DNA from: Trochalopteron elliotii
Lineage: Eukaryota; Chordata; Aves; Passeriformes; Leiothrichidae
Assembly: GCA_024734555.1 (NCBI GenBank)
Contig: JANPWX010000026.1
Span: 4,775,741-4,839,740 of the forward strand
Length of the DNA stretch: 64,000 nucleotides
Reading direction: 5' to 3'
Shown here piece after piece: positions 24,101 through 35,535 of this stretch. The notes beneath the pieces are model-generated. The model was given only the letters and a program-made list of their open reading frames with translations, had not been told where the DNA came from and did no database searches. Within the stretch, counting starts at the first letter, position 1, and each line of letters begins with the position of its first letter. The translations under genes and the position numbers were made by a program.

Positions 24101-27100
24101 TGCAGTTGTGCTCTGTTGTGGTGGTACTGTCATGATTGAGGGCTCATCCCATGCCTGTAGGTGCATGTTACCTGCAAGTTCTCCTCCCTTCCTTTTGAGG
24201 TGGAATTCTGCACTTGTTGAGATGCCTGGGATGCTGTCATGTTTTTTGGACCAGTGTCACATGCTAAGGGATCCATGGACAAAGAGAGGTGATCTAATAG
24301 CTCGTTCTTGCCCAAAGGTGGAGGTCTTGACTGCTCTCCACTTCTAAACAGTTTGTCTCTTCATGCATCTGACTGCTTTGTGAGCTGTTTACAGTTGCTA
24401 ATCTAGTGGAAAAATGACTTAGCAACAACAAAAGTTGACAATTTTCAGGTTTCCTACTTACTGAAGTTATTTTGGAGCTCACATGCCTGACAAATTTTAC
24501 TGCCTGTTTATTGAAGTGTTGGGAAAAACTGCCCAAATACAGAAGGGAGGAAGTGCTAGTCTTCTCCTTTTTGCTTCTAGAGTTCCCATTGGATGTTCTT
24601 GTTTCTTTTCAGCTATAAAGAGGGTCATCTCAGTGATGGAACAGATCTAGTAGAGATCCTATTTTGTTAGAGTGACATTCAAACTCGCTTGAGCTGGTGG
24701 TTGCGATTCGAAAGTAGTGAATCCTTGCTATTGGTTAGTCTGTCTTACTGCTGGGCTCCCCATACACAAATATTTAAATCCAGTAGGTCAAATTTGAGTC
24801 TTATTTTATGTCTCTGTGCACTCACGCTTAAGTGCAAAGATGCTTAAACAGTTATGAGCATACACAAAGGCATGAAAAATATGTAGTAAGTATGTTTATC
24901 TGATGAGCTCCCCTTTGCTGATATACTTGATATTTCGTCTTCCCTGGCCTCTGCTAGTGGAATGCTGTCTTGTGTAGTGTGAAGTTTTTTGCCAGACAGC
25001 AGCTTTACCATCATCCTTATCTATATTTTTCTGAAAATTTATAGGTTTTTTTCAATATAGGAGTGTTACACAGGTTGTACCATCTTCCACCAGCAGTTAC
25101 AAAAGGTGTAGCTCCTTTTTGCTCTTCCACAGCTAAAATTGTAAGGTAAGCTCTTTAGTATTAGACACAGTAGTTTATAATGACCCTGCCTTGATATGAT
25201 TTCAGAATTATAACCAGGAATTATCATTTGAGTTAATTCACGTTAAGAAAATCTGAATTCAAGCGCAGTTTGAATTTGTATGATAATCTAACCTGGAGCC
25301 AGAATTTGCTCATTCTGTTGGTTGTGTTACAACAGGTCTACAGTTGAAGTTTTCTCATGGGCTATGGAGAAAGCCATCACTTTGCATGTTTTACTGATTG
25401 CTTTGCTCCTTTTGCATACTATTCAAGTGTCCATTTTTAGGACATTTTGATCTCTTAAGATCAAAATTGTCCTCCCTGTTGATCTCCTTCATAGGCTCTT
25501 CAGAAGTCTTCATTATGTTTACTTGTATGTGCAGATTTTTGTATTGGGTAAACTCGGATACAACAGAGTCATTTTAGAGCAATAGGGTTTTTTTTCTATT
25601 CAGCACCAGTAATACAGTTGCAGTTGTTGCAGTTGCTGAACTTCTGTTCAGCAGTGCCTCTTATCTATACAGTTTATTTGTTAACCTGCACAAAGCAGGC
25701 TAATATGCAATCTGCCATTTGAAAACTACTTGTATATTGGTATTAGAAATCCCTCACATAAATAAACTTGGGACCACAGTCGCTGGATTAGTTGTTACTA
25801 GTGTCATATAGGCTGCCTTGCTTTGCTGACAAAGAGGTTCTTGGTCTTTGTAGACCTGGACAGGGACCAGCATGAGTATCAAATGAGTAATAAGGCTTAT
25901 GTATAATGTAAGTTATAGTGCATTCTGTATGCTACAGCTATGCAGAACTTACTACAGATGTTTTAGGAAATAAATTATCAAATACATTCAAAGGTTTATG
26001 ATGTTACTACGATTAATTTGAAAAGGTGATTTCTGAAATGTTGCAGTTCTCTGCTTTATCCATTTGAGGGCAGCTGTTCACCGATGTTAAGAACTGTGGA
26101 GAACCTGTCTGGGGTTCTGCTATCTGCATTTTAGTTGTTCTGTACTTGCAAATACTTCATTTAGGGCTCTCCAGGTCTTGTACTTTTCCATCACCATAAT
26201 AAAATGTTGTGATTTTGTTTGGGTTTTTTTCCAGTAATGTTAATAGGCAAAACAACTCTAGAAAAAAACTCTGGGAAGTTTGCATGAACTGGTTTTTGGT
26301 GTTGGAATAATTTCCTAGATCTATGTCTCAAAATTATGGCTTTCATGAGTTCAATATACTGAATGAACTAGTTAATTTTGTAATGTTTGATTCCTGGTAA
26401 ACAGCTCCTAAAAAGCTGACTTTGAATTACTCTGGCTGGAAGGTATAAAGATTATTGCTGCTTTGTACATGCTTTCATTTTACAGGCATCTTCACTGGAC
26501 TGGCCAAAAAAACCCCCTGGCCACTGGATTCTTGTGTTTGCAGTTGAAAGTCCATGACAGTCTTAGCTTGAGTTTAAAAACACTAGTTTTTCAGGCACTT
26601 ATATGTGATTTCATTTCAAATGTGATCTTCTGATTAAAAGGGCAGGCAGGCACTTAAAAAGAGCACCACTGGAAATCAGCCCAACTATATTTAGAAACAG
26701 AATGTTAGAAAAATGTATTACAAAGAATTAAAGCTTAAATTTTCATAATTTCACATTTTTCTGGTTTATACATATCCTCATCCCATATAATGCAAAAGTA
26801 TGCACTTGTAAAGATAAAAGCAACAGAGTGGCTGTTTAAGCTTTACATTTGAAGCTTAAACTAATTTTCTTCTTATTGCTATGGTAAACTATGAAGCCTA
26901 GCTTTGTAATTTCACACTGGACAAAAAAAAAATGCCTTATTTTGCCATGTCTTTATCCACTAAAAGGGGACTACACTAATTATGAACATGATCCTTTTTT
27001 TCCAGCTAGAAGTGTGTCCCTGTGGAATTACTCTAGGATAGTTTGGAAGTTCCTGGGGAAAAAGCAATGTACCACTGGGACTTTATCTCAAACCACAAAA

Positions 27101-29639
27101 AAAGAAGGGCTGTCAATCCCAAGTTTTGTGTTTTCAGAGGTGTGAGAATAACCTGTGACTTGAACTGACATGGTGAGCAGTGCTTGGAGAATGCAATACT
27201 TGGATCTTGTTTACTCCCCAATTGTATGTAAATCTGTAAATGGGCCAAGTTATCTTCCTATTTTGCACTCATGTTATGAACTAATATTTTTTAAAAAAAG
27301 AGGGGGAGTAAGCCTGTTAAGTAGTAAGATGCTAGGCTCTTGTATCAACTAATAACAGCTGGTGGTCTGGCACACTCAAATTCTTTCAGCAATTGTGCAA
27401 TGAAATACTCTTAAAACTGAGTTTAGTTCAGCAGTTTCTTTTAGTGCATACAGACAATTCTGTATGCAACAAAATATTGAGTATTTGTTAAAGGAGAAAG
27501 TAAGACTTGCTTTGTACAGAATGTTGTATTTGATCCTGATCTGATCTCAAATTATGTTTATATAATTACATTATGTATTGCATTTTGCTAAACTTCACAC
27601 TTTGTTGGAACAATTGAGATGGTGACTAGTTCATCAAAAATGGAAAGCTGATCTGTTGCATCTTTTTGAATAATACATCAATAGGGTATGTGAGCTGATC
27701 TCTTTTGAGCTTTTGGTTCTGTTCTTCACTTGAGTTATTCAAAGTAAAAACAAAAGGCTGCTCTTTTCCCTCTTCGGAGTACTTCAGTGAAATTTTCTTA
27801 TTTGAATAAAACCAAGATTCCGAGACACTTATTCTGAAGCATTCCAGTCATGTGAAAGCCTAGTATTTGTATAAAATATGAAACAATTCAGAATGAAGTT
27901 ATAAAGTAATGCCGTTACTGTTGTGTACAGGCTGATGGTAAACTATTCCTTGGAGTTTTAGTAGGAAGTATTAAGTAAGAAATGTAAAGAGTCTTTTAGA
28001 AGAAAATGTGTGTCTAAATGTGCTTTCGAATAACATCTGAATGGGATGGTAGAAAAGAAAAAAAACAGCCATCTGTGCAAAAAAATACTGTGTTACCCAG
28101 CATTCTGTCACAGCTTTTCTGTATGCAACATCTGTAAAGAAATAAGGATTGTCTTGTTTGTCTGAGAAAAATATTGTTATAAGTAGGTGCTCACTGTAAT
28201 GTATTTATACTCTCAATGAAATGTTAGGGATTTTTATATATGTTTTTTCTTTTTTTTTTTTCTTCATAAAAAACTTTCCACATGCAAATGTTTGGTCAGG
28301 GAGGCCCTCTATATGCAAATAAGACATGCTTACAGCTTGAGTTTTTGGAAGGGGAAACAAAGAGCTAAGTGGAAATGCTAATACAGTCATATTTTAATGC
28401 TGTCTTTTGTCAAGTTACATTGTTGTGCTCCAAGCATTAAAGCATTACGGCACTCCCTCTTTTGCCCTCACATAATTATACAGTTAATTATCTTTGCTGG
28501 TTGGTGCATAAAGAGACTTGTAGGATTTCTTAATGGTCATTTATTCACTGTGTTTTGGACTGTACTGATTCAGTTCATACAAGAGCGTTGATGGTTTTCT
28601 GCATCTCTTATCAGCAGTTTCATAGGACATTTTCAGAGTCTTTTGTTTCTTCCTACTTAGTTTTGCTCAAAAAGGTTTTCAAAATATGAATGTGTGCTTA
28701 AGAAACATGTCCAAGTATAGGCACCAGAAGGGGATTGTGGGAACATATGGAGACATTTTAGGAAAGCTAATTTGATCAAGAAATTATTCAAAATGGAAGT
28801 AAACTAATTGTGGAAAATCTGAGCAATAGACATTGCTTTGTATCTTTGCTCAGTGTAGTAAGAACTTTTTTCCTGAAAAATGGGCCTTGGATTTGTTGCT
28901 AAGGGCAAGCAGACCTCTCTTCACATCCTTAAAGAGATGCTGTGTTCTTGGAGGGAGAGCCCTCCTAACTTCCCACTGGTGTGGTGGATAGGCCTGAGCA
29001 AACTGGTACCCAGACTCATGGGAAATGAGTTGGCCAGAAGAGGGAAAACTACTGTAGCACAGCATCCTTAGAGCTAAAGCCACTTGGATGTTGCTCCCCC
29101 TGTGGTGGCAGGGAGAGAGGAAGAGGTTCAAACTGAAGTACCTGTACATAAGTAAGGAAGGCCAGGAGGAAGGAATTAAAAATCACAATGTAGCATCTAC
29201 TTTTATTGAATGAGCTAGTTTTGTACTGATTTTAGGAGACATTAATTTTTTTTCAATTTTTTAAAATCCATTTTAATTTTCTTTTTTTACTTTTGTACAA
29301 TATATTATGTTTTTGGAGACCATGGTTGAGGAACAGCAAAGTCTGGATCAGTTTTTCATTTAATTTTATTGACAGGCCAGAAGAAATCTGTTTGGGGAGT
29401 GATAGAATTGATCCTGCTGCAATAGTGTCACCCTCTAAAGGTTGCAATCTCCTTGGATTCCCCTTCTGAAAACATAATACCAACTTGTTAAAACAAAACA
29501 AAATGAAAACAAAATTCTTTCTTTAAAGTGCAAGTGTAAGTGACTGTGCTTATTAGAACTCCAGACAGTCATGATTTTCTTCTTTTTCAATCTGCAGATC
29601 CCTTTTTGGAGAAGGGCTCTTGTGACATTGCAGGGGAGG
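18185..29639 (+). other. FBXW7: FBXW7 intron between alpha and gamma exons
   Basis: Long AT-rich intronic sequence in which no exon was recognised on either strand. It holds a 12-nt direct duplication around 18781-18803 (GTGGATCTTCAA then GTGGATCTTC) and a T-run at 19959-19974. The stretch about 23480-23800 has an even, non-repetitive composition with E-box- and GATA-like words; that is only a hint of a regulatory element. A beta-type FBXW7 first exon was looked for by its expected peptide and not found. Confidence 0.6.
19959..19974 (+). repeat. Poly(T) tract
   Basis: An uninterrupted T-run preceded by GAGC and followed by CAAAGG. No retroposed sequence was recognised on the left (the side expected for a minus-strand insertion), so it is listed as a simple repeat only. 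Confidence 0.85.
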
Positions 29640-29910
29640 TCCACCAGCTGTTTGACTGACAGGAGCAGTCTGCCTGCCCCTTGGTGGTTTAATTCCTGTC
29701 TATACTAGGATAGCTTGCACTTCACTGAGCAGCAGACAGGTCAGGACACTTGGCAGGAGAAGGTTGAGAGACAAAGGCAGCAGGCTGTGGGGAGCTGATT
29801 CACCAGTCTGAAACTTAAAGGAAAGAAAAAGAAAATCATGCAACTTTAAAGCAAAGTTTTTAGCAATGTTCTTGCAGTGTTAGTAGACTTGACAAAGTAA
29901 GAACAATAAA
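29640..29910 (+). promoter_or_regulatory. FBXW7: Probable 5' leader and promoter-proximal region of FBXW7 gamma
   Basis: The gamma coding exon has no convincing acceptor just upstream, and in mammals it is a true first exon, so the transcription start should lie in this region. I see no clear TATA box or CpG island. Two very short upstream ORFs precede the gamma ATG: ATG at 29838 (three codons, stop at 29847) and ATG at 29866 (five codons, stop at 29881). Whether they are transcribed depends on the unmapped start site. The assignment is inferred from position only. Confidence 0.4.
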
Positions 29911-30057
29911 ATGTCCAAACCTGGGAAAACTGCCATCAACCATGGCTTGGTTCCTGTTGATCTTAAAAGTGCCAAAGAGCCTCTACCACACCAAACCGTG
30001 ATGAAGATATTTAGCATCAGCATCATTGCACAAGGCTTGCCCTTCTGCCGTAGGCGG
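29911..30057 (+). CDS. FBXW7: FBXW7 gamma-isoform first coding exon (partial CDS)
   Basis: This exon encodes the alternative N-terminus of FBXW7 gamma, reported in mammals to be a nucleolar form of the same SCF substrate receptor. The ATG at 29911 (AATAAAATGT, A at -3) opens 49 codons beginning MSKPGKTAINHGLVPVDLKS and ending QGLPFCRRR at 30057, directly before a GTAAGT donor. The sequence is nearly identical to the mammalian gamma leader as I remember it, and 49 residues is the expected length: the human gamma isoform is 589 residues, of which about 540 are shared. Residues 32-46 form a short hydrophobic stretch (IFSISIIAQGLPF), followed by three arginines. The phase-0 end is compatible with the same shared exon the alpha exon uses. 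It lies about 20 kb downstream of the alpha exon on the same strand, so it should be driven by its own promoter. Changes from the remembered human sequence cluster at residues 7-9. Confidence 0.95.
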
Positions 30058-30063
30058 GTAAGT
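30058..30063 (+). other. FBXW7: Splice donor of the FBXW7 gamma exon
   Basis: GTAAGT follows the codon CGG that ends the 49-codon gamma reading frame. This is a near-consensus U2 donor in phase 0. If unspliced, the frame stays open for 47 more codons to a TAA at 30199-30201. Confidence 0.92.
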
Positions 30064-31017
30064 GTAAAATCTTTAAAACCTGGATTTTCATCACTTCTCT
30101 TGGAGCTCAGTGCTTCGTCATGGTGCATTTATTCCGTGAGGAAGTACTTAGGTCTGTTATTAACTATTCACTCAGGGTGCTATAGAGGAGCTCTTTGGTA
30201 ATTTATTTCATCAATTCTTGTGCTGTAATTTAATTAAAATCTGTACGTGTTGTCTTAGCTATTACTCATTTTAAGGAACATGTCAGTGATTCTTTTATAG
30301 CTGTAAACGGTGTAGGTGAAAACAAATGCTATACAAAATAGGTGCACTCATAAATGTGTATTTTACTGTTATTCAGTCTTTTAGGTCATGAAGATAGTTT
30401 GGGGTCTAATTCACAGAACTCAGTTCTGAATTGTAGTGGCATATGTGACTTGTTGTATATTAAATTAGAGCATTTAGAAATGTTAAACTAATTAATATTT
30501 AAACATTTTTAGTAAGAATTCTTAAAATACTATTTTAATACTTTTGTAACTCAGTAAGGAAGATAACATTTTTTGCTGTTACATAAAATAAAAATAGCAT
30601 AGTTACTATGTGGAGATTGCGATATAGTTTATATATAGACGATCCTAGCCTGACAAACTATCACGGGTCTTATACTACAGCTTCAGGAACTGTATGAATT
30701 AAGTGGCTCTTAAAATACATTATGAGTTTTTTCTTGCTGCTGAATAAATACTGTTTCAATTTATTGATGCAAGTTTTAAAATCTAGCTCACCTTTTGGAA
30801 ATATGCTGCCTTTCTTTGAATGTCAACTTACTGCTTTTTAGCAAACTTAGTTAAATCACAGACAAAATTTAAATTTGGGAAGATCACCCTGGAAGGTTTG
30901 ATTTTTTCATACTATGTTGTTTGGACTATCTTAGAATGTTTCTTATATGTAAAAGGTAGATGGCATGCATTGAAGGCAGCGACTTAATATCAATCTGCAG
31001 CAATGCAAAATTTAGAA

Positions 31018-31042
31018 CACACATATATATATACACACACAT
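31018..31042 (+). repeat. (AT)n/(AC)n dinucleotide repeat
   Basis: ACACACATATATATATACACACACATG-type run, an imperfect AT microsatellite flanked by AC units. Confidence 0.85.
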
Positions 31043-34000
31043 GACTGTTTAATATTGGATCGTGTGCATTTCAGAAAAGTGTTTTTTCTGAAATTAGATA
31101 TTATGCATATGTGTTTGCTGAATGTGAAATAGGAACGTATTATAATATTGAAAGTGATAAAGTAAGATTCTGTATTTTAATAGAGTGTTTTAAATTTTTT
31201 ATATGATTTGGGAACTGTTTGTTTGAAAGTAAGCATTTGGAATATGTTTGCTTACTTTTAGTTCCTTTGGCTTGGAAAAAGCATAGTATACAGTGTAGAA
31301 GATCAGTTTAGTAGATACACTTCTCCAGTCTTTTTGTGGCTATATAAGTATGGTGTACTGTTGGAACTTTATGCTGATGTCTTATGTGTGTATTTTCTGT
31401 AATGAGAAATATGATCATACATTAACTTATCACAGATACAAAAAAATCCTGAAACAACCCAACCAAAACCTAAAGCAGTTTTCTCAAGATTTTGCAATGT
31501 TTCAAAATGACCAGAGTTATCTCATTTGTCCTGTCCTACACCCTGCTCAAACAGTCAGTTTAATGTTTTAGTTCTAGGAGGGTTTGGAAAGCTGTTTCAG
31601 CATCTGCTTTTCTTTTAGCATTAGGACTAAGGAGAAAATTTAGAAATGCTGCAAATGTATGTTTTACCAGCTGAGCTATCATCAATCTATTTATCTTGTA
31701 TTCTGAAACTAATAATTCACAGTATGATGGCTGCTGATAGTGGAAAATATGAGAACTCCACCTTTAGTCCCATGCCTTGCAACACTCAAAGCCTGCATGT
31801 AACTCCCAGCGATGACCATATTGGGTTCCTTCTATGCTAACGCACAGGGGTTGCGTACAAGGTCTGTGTGTTGAAAAAGTCCAATAGTAAAGCCCAATCT
31901 AATTCTTCATATCAACAGATGAGAGAGACAATACTTCTGCTTTCTAGATTTATTCTTTTATTAAACATAACAACAAACAAAAAAGTATTTTTATGCAAAA
32001 TAAGAGTTTTGACACAAAGTCTTTAATTCATGCAACTTCTAGTTTTATTTTTTTAAAGTTCTTCTTTTTGTTTAATAAGTGGTGCATTGAATTATTTAGT
32101 ACTACTTCATTTTCAGAGCTAAGTTTGATGTGCTTTAGAACATGAGCTACCATTTTCTTCCAGGTTATTGACTTGGTAATATATCAATGCCATCTTTTTT
32201 TGGGTGAGTGTACGACTGGACCATTCAGACATTGACCTGACTTTAATGTTGACCTTCTCCTTGTTTGAACTCATTTCTTCCCCTCCTTAATTGTACATTA
32301 GACCTAACAAAACATCTTTAAAATGTGTTCTGTGATCCTTGAGAGTGAAAATACTTCCGTTATGAGAGCTGGCAGTTCATGGCTTCTGCATCCTCTGCAT
32401 TGGTTATACTGGGCTTCTATCAAGAAGTGCACTATAAATGGTCACAGGACTTAGCAGTTTGCCCTTTTGCATTCTGTCAGTTTGCTCAAGTAGTTAAAAC
32501 ATTTGTCTGCAATACCACTAATCTGAATCCAGTTAAAAATAGTATTACTTAGCATTCTTTGTGTAGCACTGGAGAATAACTTTAGTGCACAGCTATGAAA
32601 GTACTGTACTTACACAGTAAACCTATGTATTCCTACAAAACTGTCAAGGAAAACACTGATACACCATCACCAAACATAGACATAGCTGTGGTCCTCTTTA
32701 GCCTTTGACGCATCATTCATAGGCGCTGGAGTAGATTTTGCAGTATAAAGTGAAGAAGTAATGAATACCTTTTAGCTGGTACACACTTCAAGTATCAAAT
32801 ATCATGTAGCTCTTCAGTGCCATGTAACTGCAGCTGATCATTGAACATACTTACAGCATAGTCACGTATGTCACGCATGTTCCAAAATCAAGTGCCACAT
32901 TTTGTTTGCCATGGTAAATGCTTCCAGTTGACAAAAAATTGGTCTCTTAAATAAGTATGGGGTTTTTCCTTTGTAATGCTCTGAAACTAATAGAAGTATT
33001 TTTCGTTCTGAAGTCTTGTAATTCTCAACTCTTTGAAAAGCTATATTTAACAAATAGATTTCTTCCCTCTTTAGTTTTCCAAGGTTTTTTTTTCTCTGAA
33101 ATTTCTCATGAATTGTCTTGAAATATCCTCTTGAAATTTGCTGTGTAACAGTTTTATCACATTGAATGTATCTTTTTAAGAAGTGCTAATAAGCTGGAGA
33201 ATTTGTGAGAGTGGCTTGTTCACTTGCAGCGTTCCTTCATTTCAAGTGGATTAAAGTAGCACTGAGTTGTTATAAAGCAGGGGTTTCAGTGTGCACCCTG
33301 TGGTATTCCAAGCAGGAAAAATCAAGGTAATGAATGTATCCATTTTCACTGTCAGTAATCTCAGAAACACCAAACGTTCTGTTATACTCTATCATTTTGT
33401 GAGAATAATTTTCCTGTCGGTATGTGTGTTTCACCCTTAAAGCACATCCAACCAAATTTTGGCAATTTGTCAGCTTAGTTTATCAATGAAGTGCTTCTGT
33501 CTGTAGGATGCATTTGTATGTTAAGTGAACAAAAGATAAAGCATTTGAAGCATTACTTCTTATCAGCCTGTGTTCTTCATATAAAAGAGCATCCCACTGG
33601 TCTTATACATTTGTTACTACAGTAGAGAAGTTGAAATGAGACTCCAGTTCCTTTTCCTCCCTCTGGTTGACAGGTATGCTAGTAGTGTATTTAAAATATT
33701 GATGTGATTTATGCATGAACAACCTCACTTATTTGGACTTATTTCTTTATCCCTTAATTTCTGTGTTAAAACAACCAAAGCACTGAGAGTCAAATCTATA
33801 TAAATGTTTGTGCCAGCAGTTCAACCAAGTAGTCCTTCCATTCAGTTTTTCGGGGAAATGTAGTCCTGAGTTTTTCTGCAATAAATCATATTTCTTGCTT
33901 GAATACAGCACTTGATTTCATGGATGACAGTAAGAAGTTACTTAATGGACAAAAAACTGTTTAGCTTTCTCTGAAATTATGTATCCTCCTATTTATACTT

Positions 34001-35496
34001 CCCTGTACTGCAGATGACTTTGGATCAGCTTCTGAATAATGTAAAAAAAACACTAATCTATTTGCCCATTAAACAAAAAATAAGTAATTTCCCTTGGAAT
34101 TTTTCACTGTTTGGTAAGAAGAGACTGACAGAAGAGCATAAGGAAAAGAGATGGGAAAATGTGTCTGTGCATATATATGTATATGTGTAGTTTTCTAATG
34201 TAAAACTAAAGGTAGTCTTCAGAGTCTGTCACTAGACTAATCAGAGCACTCCCAAATGCTTGCATCTTCTACAAGAGAATTTTTGTTTCTGGGCTTTGGA
34301 GGCAGGGAACTTGCATGATGACCTCTGGTGTTAAGATACCTCTTTGAATGACTGTCAGAAATAGTTTTCTTTCAAAGCTAGTTTAGCCTTTACTTCAATT
34401 TCTCTTGATTTTGTTAGAAAATTTGTCACAGAAGTACAGATCATGGACTGATCAGTTGATACTTAATAGGAAAGGAAGTTTGTTCTTGACCTATATTTAT
34501 TTTTCATAAAGGGGTGTGTCCATTGGTCTGAATTTCCAAATATTCACAATAAAGCCTATCTTCTAGATATTTTACTTTTCATTATTAAATTAATAATTTA
34601 TTATTTTTGATGTTTCAGTTTTGGAAAGTTTTTGGAATGAAACAGAAATGCTTCAAAAGTTCAGTAGAAAGAAGTTAACTGAAAAGGAAGATGGTTTTGA
34701 GTGGAAAGAAAGGAATACTGAATAGTTACAGAAATGAGGAAGGCTAAGTATTCTGTAGAGTACTCAGTACCCTGTCTGCCTAGAGGGTCATGCCTTTAGA
34801 AGATAAATAGTCTTGGATAATAAACTTCATCTTCTTTTTCTTCTTTTCTTTTTTACATATATGCAGTGTCTCCACTCTGAATCTGCTTTTCCTGTGCCTT
34901 TCATCTACTCTCACAAGGGAAATAAATGGTTTTCCTCTGTGAATTGGTAGCCGTGAAGAAAAAGCAATATGTTACTTACTTTATTAATATGGAACAGCAA
35001 AAGTAAAAATTATCTTCTGCACCCTTTTTTGCTTCTTTCTGAAATTCTCTCTTTCATTTTGTTTGCAAACAAACTTACTCTGTACTGTACTTGAGAGGGA
35101 ATGGTACAGGTTTCACAGGAGTGGAAAGAATTGTACAGATCCTCAGTTTCCTGGTCAGCTCAAGGTGGGGTGAATCAGCCTGGCTCAGCTGAAGTGTGCC
35201 GTGGTCTCCCAGGCAATGCTCACAAGAATTCTGCCAAGCCTTACTGAAATCCATCTTTTAAACTGTGCATACAGTCACATGTAGCCAGTGCTTATGGCTT
35301 TGTAGAACGAGATACAGGCAGAAATAGGCTTCTCTCTAGCTCTGCCCTTCTCTGGGGTGTTAGAGAAGCTCTGGACTTAAGATAGCCATTTGTAGGAGGA
35401 AGCACTCAGTTTGCTGGTCACACAGCTGTTCCCTGTATACGCTGGAAAAAATAAATTTGGTAGCTCACCTGTGCATATCTAGTCCAGCCTGGTGTA

Positions 35497-35535
35497 GTCA
35501 AAAATAGTTTGGCTGGGTCAAAAATAGTTGGACTG
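35497..35535 (+). repeat. 20-bp tandem duplication
   Basis: The unit GTCAAAAATAGTTTGGCTGG at 35497-35516 is followed directly by a second copy from 35517 that begins identically for 13 bases and then diverges by one or two bases. It is a minimal two-copy tandem repeat; GTTGTTGTTG lies shortly after at about 35547. Confidence 0.85.
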
